Source: a virus
Reading direction: 5' to 3' (one strand)
IMG/VR virus record: IMGVR_UViG_3300034121_001414
Span: 1-45,701 of that record
Length of the DNA stretch: 45,701 bases
This document shows, one piece after another, positions 42,285 to 45,701 of this stretch. Below the pieces are notes generated by a model. That model saw only the letters and a list, made by a program, of their open reading frames with translations. It was not told the origin of the DNA and searched no databases. Position 1 is the stretch's first letter; each line of letters opens with the position of its first letter. The position numbers and the translations under genes are program-made.

Positions 42285-42497
42285 ATGCAAATTAAGCTTA
42301 AGCGAGAGGAAAATATATCTATTAAATCATGGATAAATGATAAACCCATAACCGATCCGAATTGGGAAGTTTATTCATCATCGGATAGCGATACTTGCAT
42401 GACAATAGTTGCAATGAATAAAACTACGAATACTCAACTTAAACTAGAAATAACTAAGAACATACCGTATGAAGACGATAAAGAAACAAACGAATAA
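42285..42497 (+). CDS. Small protein of unknown function
   Basis: 70 residues, strand-rich (MQIKLKREENISIKSW, CMTIVAMNKTTNTQLKLEI). Its end overlaps the next gene by 29 bases. No family recognised. Confidence 0.4.
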   Translation: MQIKLKREENISIKSWINDKPITDPNWEVYSSSDSDTCMTIVAMNKTTNTQLKLEITKNIPYEDDKETNE

Positions 42498-42699
42498 AGG
42501 AATTGAATATAAAAGAGTAGATGATTCAGAAGCTGATAAATTAATATCTTCGGGTTGGTCATTTTGTCCTAAAACTGAATGGAAAGTTAATGTGAGAGAT
42601 TTCAATAAAGCTGTCAAAGAAGAAACTAATTCTTCCGAGAATATATATAAAAACAGCAAAAAGAGCTCAAAATCAAATGCTAAAACTCCTAAAGTTTAA
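42469..42699 (+). CDS. Small basic protein of unknown function
   Basis: 76 residues, Lys- and Ser-rich, with SEADKLISSGWSFCPKTEW in the middle and a disordered basic tail. It overlaps the next gene by 23 bases. No family recognised. Confidence 0.4.
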   Translation: MKTIKKQTNKGIEYKRVDDSEADKLISSGWSFCPKTEWKVNVRDFNKAVKEETNSSENIYKNSKKSSKSNAKTPKV

Positions 42700-43963
42700 A
42701 GACTTTATCCATTATATAAATGAATCTGTATTAAATGAAGGTGGTGCTTATGGTCATCTTAATCATCCATTCGACGACATAGATTTAACTTTTAAAGATT
42801 TAGAAGAAATGTTAAGCTCTACAATAAATGGAGCTTTCGGACCAGAAAATTTCGTTCAAGAGAAAACTGACGGTCAAAATATAATGGTTTCGTGGAAAGG
42901 CGGTAAGCTTATTGCTGCTAGAAACAAATCACATCTTAAGAATAGTGGAGCTAATGCGCTTTCAGCTGAAGCATTAGCTCATATGTTTGCAGGCAGAGGA
43001 GAAATCGAAATTGCATTTAATACTGCAATGGAAGATTTATCTTCTGCCTTCATGGCATTTTCTCCTAATGATCAAAAGAAATTTTTTAATGAAGGTAGTA
43101 AATTTGCTTCTGTAGAAGTTATTACCCCTAAAACACAAAATGTAATTCCTTATGGATTAAATATGTTAGTGTTTCATGGTGTAACAGAGTACAATGAAGA
43201 AGGTATAGCTGTAAGTGAAGATAAACAAGCAGGAAGAGATTTAGGTAAGATTGTTAACGATATTAATGTAGCGGTTCAAAAGAATTTCTTCATTAGAGGT
43301 CCTCATGATTTATCAATCAAACCACTTCCTAATACTAAAGCTAGAGAAGCTTATTACAAAAAGAAAATATCAACAGTTATGCAAGAAAGTGGATGTACAT
43401 TACATTCAACTGTTGGTGATTATGTTATAGGAATGGCTAGAAAAATCCTTCTAGAGGAAGCTTCAAAGGAAGGAATTCAAATACCTTCTGAATTCCAAGA
43501 TAGTTTGGTTAGAAGAATTTCAGATATTGATAAGAATAAATCATATACTGTAGCACAAATCAAAAAAGATTTAGGATCTTCTGCTGCTTGGTTTATTAAT
43601 CTAGAAAAATCAAAAGCCAAACAAATAAGAAGAGCAATTTATGCTCCACTTGAAAACATATTTCTTGAGATAGGAACTGAAATGATGAAAAATATGTCAT
43701 CATTTTTATCAGCTAATCCTACAAAAGCTGCCGAAGAAATGCGAATAGAAATAGATAAAGTTATTGCATCTATTCGTACTAATGGAGACGAATCTGATGT
43801 TTCTAAACTTGAACATGAATTAGGAAGAATTGCTACTTCTGGTGGTCTAGACTCAATAGTACCAACGGAAGGGATCACGTTTCTATTCAAAGGTAAGTTA
43901 TATAAGTACACAGGAATCTTTGCGCCTATCAATCAAATAAGAGGCATGCTAACATACAAATAA
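42677..43963 (+). CDS. Polynucleotide-ligase-like nucleotidyltransferase with capsid-targeting-like leader
   Basis: 428 residues. The leader has FKDFIHYINES then VLNE at residues 18-21, the pattern of T4 capsid-targeting sequences with an L-x-E protease site. The catalytic part has the ligase/capping motif I KTDG at 63-66 (Lys63 would carry AMP), Arg82 after it, an E-containing motif III (FASVEVITP, Glu147) and a late EGITFLFKGKLYKYTG segment matching motifs IV and V. This is the arrangement of ATP-dependent RNA or DNA ligases. The region between motifs III and IV is unusually long and helical. If packaged, it would reach the cell with the DNA and could repair or alter nucleic acid ends; a kinase at 22479 may act with it. 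Confidence 0.7.
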   Translation: MLKLLKFKDFIHYINESVLNEGGAYGHLNHPFDDIDLTFKDLEEMLSSTINGAFGPENFVQEKTDGQNIMVSWKGGKLIAARNKSHLKNSGANALSAEALAHMFAGRGEIEIAFNTAMEDLSSAFMAFSPNDQKKFFNEGSKFASVEVITPKTQNVIPYGLNMLVFHGVTEYNEEGIAVSEDKQAGRDLGKIVNDINVAVQKNFFIRGPHDLSIKPLPNTKAREAYYKKKISTVMQESGCTLHSTVGDYVIGMARKILLEEASKEGIQIPSEFQDSLVRRISDIDKNKSYTVAQIKKDLGSSAAWFINLEKSKAKQIRRAIYAPLENIFLEIGTEMMKNMSSFLSANPTKAAEEMRIEIDKVIASIRTNGDESDVSKLEHELGRIATSGGLDSIVPTEGITFLFKGKLYKYTGIFAPINQIRGMLTYK

Positions 43964-43975
43964 AAACAATTAAAA

Positions 43976-44386
43976 ATGAAAAACATACAATCATTCGAAG
44001 AATTCGTAAATGAATCAAACGTACTAAACGAAATGCCAATGAATCGTGGACGTGGATCTAGTAATGAATATTCCGTACTTTCTATAGGTTCAATCAACAT
44101 AAATACCGGTAAATGTAAATATTTTAATATTTATGATACTTGGGATGATTCAACTGCAGAAATCTATAAAGACGTATCTTCAGGGAGCAGTTCAGATAAA
44201 TTTAAGATTGTCTTTACATCAGGTAACTCTGTTGTTAAAGCTGGTGATAAGCGAGCATTTAAAGATGATCAACGAGGTACACCACTTTTTGTAGGTAATC
44301 TTGTAGAATCTTGTCCGATTAATGATTTAAAAACAGTCGCTGCTAAGTTAGGAATCAAATCTTGTATAGGATACACATACAAATAA
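43976..44386 (+). CDS. Putative packaged internal protein, function unknown
   Basis: 136 residues. The leader QSFEEFVNESNVLNEM holds F7-x-x-F10 and the candidate cleavage site L17-N-E19. What follows is a beta-rich domain (SVLSIGSININTGKCKYFNIYD; FKIVFTSGNSVV) with Cys residues near the end. The gene lies between two others with the same leader, with similar short gaps. No family recognised. Confidence 0.55.
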   Translation: MKNIQSFEEFVNESNVLNEMPMNRGRGSSNEYSVLSIGSININTGKCKYFNIYDTWDDSTAEIYKDVSSGSSSDKFKIVFTSGNSVVKAGDKRAFKDDQRGTPLFVGNLVESCPINDLKTVAAKLGIKSCIGYTYK

Positions 44387-44395
44387 ATAATTAAA

Positions 44396-44827
44396 ATGAA
44401 ACATATATTAAGTTTTAGCGAATTTCTAAATGAAGAACTTTTAAACGAAGGAAAATTAACACAATTTGATATTACTCAAGTTAAAAGTATCGATTTGCAA
44501 ATCCGAAAAGCTCTAAAAGGTGGAGAAATAAAAGGAAGTCCTTCAATGATATCTGCTTTTTCTAAGCTAGAAAAAGATGAAACCGTTTGGCATATCGATG
44601 CTACAAAAAATTTATCAGAGTTATTAGTCAATTACTGGATTATAGACGAATCTGCTAGAATCGAAGCATCTAAAACTTTCGCTCAGAATGTTTACATTTT
44701 ATGCAATTATGATGCTAAAACTGGAACAATATCTAATCCTAGAGGTGAAGAGGCATGGAAGCATAGTCGTTCAGAAATGAATAGATGGTCTCAGGTTTGG
44801 CATAATAGTGATAAAAAGAAAATATAA
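44396..44827 (+). CDS. Putative packaged internal protein, function unknown
   Basis: 143 residues. Leader KHILSFSEFLNEELLNEGK with F7-x-x-F10 and L16-N-E18. The rest is helical with Trp-rich ends (ETVWHIDATKN, MNRWSQVWHNSD). The similar leader to the flanking genes, attached to an unrelated body, points to a modular tag. No family recognised. Confidence 0.55.
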   Translation: MKHILSFSEFLNEELLNEGKLTQFDITQVKSIDLQIRKALKGGEIKGSPSMISAFSKLEKDETVWHIDATKNLSELLVNYWIIDESARIEASKTFAQNVYILCNYDAKTGTISNPRGEEAWKHSRSEMNRWSQVWHNSDKKKI

Positions 44828-44828
44828 A

Positions 44829-44866
44829 ATAAATTTTTATATTTAAAAAAATGTATTATATTTACA
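44829..44866 (+). promoter_or_regulatory. Putative promoter, TGTATTATATTTACA type (copy 3)
   Basis: TGTATTATATTTACA at 44852-44866, identical to 14745-14759, with a matching AAATAAATTTTT tract upstream starting at 44829. It lies 10 bases before the next ATG. Two 15-base identities in non-coding gaps 30 kb apart, both in front of genes, are unlikely to be chance even in AT-rich DNA. Confidence 0.6.
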
Positions 44867-44876
44867 CTACTAATAC

Positions 44877-45593
44877 ATGAAAATATTTAAAGAAGATAAT
44901 GGATTTGGACCTTCTATGATGTTTGGGATTCCTGGACCAGGTCCTAAAAGGGACACTAAAGGAATTCCTTCTGATAAGAAAAAAGAAAAGGGAATACAAG
45001 TTAAAGATATGAAAAGAAATATACCAACATTTGAAGAATTTATATTGATGGAAAATTCTTCAGGAGAAAGAGTATGCTTATTTCCTGGACGCTTCCAACC
45101 ATTTCATCTAGGACACATTGCTGCCTTAGAAAGAACATCTAAAGCTTTTAGTGCTAAGGTAATACCTATACAAATCCTATCAAAAAGTAAGAAGTCTCCT
45201 ATACCAGATTCTCTTTTAACGCGAATAGGAAATGCAGTAGCTAAAGAATTTTCTTTTATAGCAACTTATGTTCTATATCCACAAAATTTAGTAACATTTA
45301 TTCCTGAAATGGTAAAGCTTCTTCAGGGAATGGGATACAATCCTATTGGTGTTGGATGTGGTTCCGATCGTCAAAAAGATTATGAAAGACAAGTAGCTAA
45401 TTACTTGCTAAAACCTAATGCTGAAGTTAAAGTTCAGACTTTTGATGTTGCAATGGTTGACGAACGTTCTGAAGGTGGTCCTTCCGGAACTAAAGTTAGA
45501 GAAGCTATACAAGCCGACGATGAACGAGAATTTAAATCATTAACTCCTAAATCGGTTCATCCATTTTATAAAGAATTGAAGAAATATATATGA
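44877..45593 (+). CDS. Nucleotidyltransferase (NMNAT/cytidylyltransferase-like)
   Basis: A HIGH-superfamily enzyme that joins a nucleotide to a phosphorylated partner. FPGRFQPFHLGHIAAL contains the GRFQPFHxGH motif typical of NMN adenylyltransferase (NadM/NadR) and related enzymes, and PSGTKVREAI near the C-terminus matches the second substrate-binding motif (ISGTxxR). From 44877 the protein is 238 residues; an ATG at 45009 gives 194 and would begin with NIPTFEEFILMEN, the F-x-x-F and L-x-E leader seen in the neighbouring genes. The 44-residue extension before that is Gly/Pro/Lys-rich. NAD synthesis is the most likely role, but the substrate cannot be fixed from sequence. Confidence 0.78.
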   Translation: MKIFKEDNGFGPSMMFGIPGPGPKRDTKGIPSDKKKEKGIQVKDMKRNIPTFEEFILMENSSGERVCLFPGRFQPFHLGHIAALERTSKAFSAKVIPIQILSKSKKSPIPDSLLTRIGNAVAKEFSFIATYVLYPQNLVTFIPEMVKLLQGMGYNPIGVGCGSDRQKDYERQVANYLLKPNAEVKVQTFDVAMVDERSEGGPSGTKVREAIQADDEREFKSLTPKSVHPFYKELKKYI

Positions 45594-45701
45594 AACTCTT
45601 AAAATTTAATGATTTTGTAAACTCTTTAAATGAAGCTAGAGTTTATGAGCATCCGGATAGCACTTACGTGTTTAATCCAACAAATCATTCAAAAGTTCCT
45701 T
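45590..45701 (+). CDS. 3' partial gene with capsid-targeting-like leader
   Basis: 37 codons are in the window. The start LKFNDFVNSLNEARVYEHPD has F6-x-x-F9 and L13-N-E15, the same pattern as the four preceding tagged genes. The ATG overlaps the previous stop (ATGA). The body of the protein lies beyond the window, so its function is unknown. Confidence 0.6.
   Translation, partial: MKLLKFNDFVNSLNEARVYEHPDSTYVFNPTNHSKVP

Noticed and set aside
1-45701. tRNA genes
   Set aside because: No cloverleaf-like sequence was noticed in any intergenic gap; gaps are short and AT-rich.

Overview
The window is a contiguous stretch of a large, AT-rich, tailed-phage genome of the T4-like contractile-tail type. 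Every supportable gene is on the + strand, genes are tightly packed, and several overlap by ATGA or a few bases. The virion core is recognisable: a gp14-like neck protein (partial), a gp16-like small terminase, gp17 large terminase, gp18 tail sheath, gp19 tail tube, a gp26-family baseplate protein, a tape-measure-like protein, two repetitive fibre proteins, and both halves of a T4-type topoisomerase II. The host is probably a member of the Bacteroidota. This is inference from AT-rich start contexts (typically A/T-rich bases then ATG) with almost no Shine-Dalgarno sequences, from a repeated promoter-like element whose core TATATTTA resembles the TAnnTTTG -7 box, and from a Bacteroidota-style signal peptide and lipoprotein. 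I saw no tRNA, IS element, CRISPR array or integrase, and no gap longer than 300 bases.

Layout. 1-8.6 kb: neck, terminase small subunit, a polysaccharide deacetylase wedged between the terminase genes, large terminase, an oversized sheath, and tube, with clear terminators after the sheath and tube genes. 8.7-16.6 kb: a methyltransferase and a glycosyltransferase, an exported protein and lipoprotein, then GMP reductase, topoisomerase large subunit, adenylosuccinate synthetase, two small genes and topoisomerase medium subunit, closed by a strong terminator. 16.8-21.2 kb: a small DNA-binding-like protein, the gp26-like protein, a small overlapping ORF and the tape measure. The gp26 gene ends in CTT-TAA followed by two tandem hairpins, which looks like a programmed +1 frameshift site. 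21.2-25.1 kb: PhoH, a phosphoesterase fold stripped of its metal ligands, a small kinase, an ECF-like sigma factor with its own promoter, and a Cas4/RecB-like nuclease. 25.1-30.9 kb: a surface-sugar module (GDP-mannose 4,6-dehydratase, sugar C-methyltransferase, two FkbM methyltransferases, three glycosyltransferase-like proteins). 30.9-35.4 kb: small proteins, a thymidylate synthase with large insertions, and an ABC-exporter membrane domain with no ATPase. 35.4-39.4 kb: two repeat-built fibre proteins. 39.4-45.7 kb: a 2OG-Fe(II) oxygenase, small proteins, a glycosyltransferase with a helical repeat tail, and a run of proteins sharing an N-terminal segment that resembles the T4 capsid-targeting propeptide.

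How the genes work together. GMP reductase and adenylosuccinate synthetase would move host GMP to IMP and then toward AMP, and thymidylate synthase supplies dTMP; together they would bias nucleotide pools toward A and T for an AT-rich genome. The sigma factor is the best candidate for directing phage transcription, either on the promoter-like elements listed here or on the ATATAAT-type elements in front of structural genes. The most novel signal is the set of at least six proteins (31.5, 42.7, 44.0, 44.4, 45.0 and 45.6 kb) that begin with F-x-x-F, followed within a few residues by an L-x-E site. In T4 this arrangement marks internal proteins that are packed in the prohead, trimmed by the gp21 protease and injected with the DNA. 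Here it is attached to a polynucleotide-ligase-like enzyme, a nucleotidyltransferase and unknown proteins, suggesting a packaged set of takeover enzymes.
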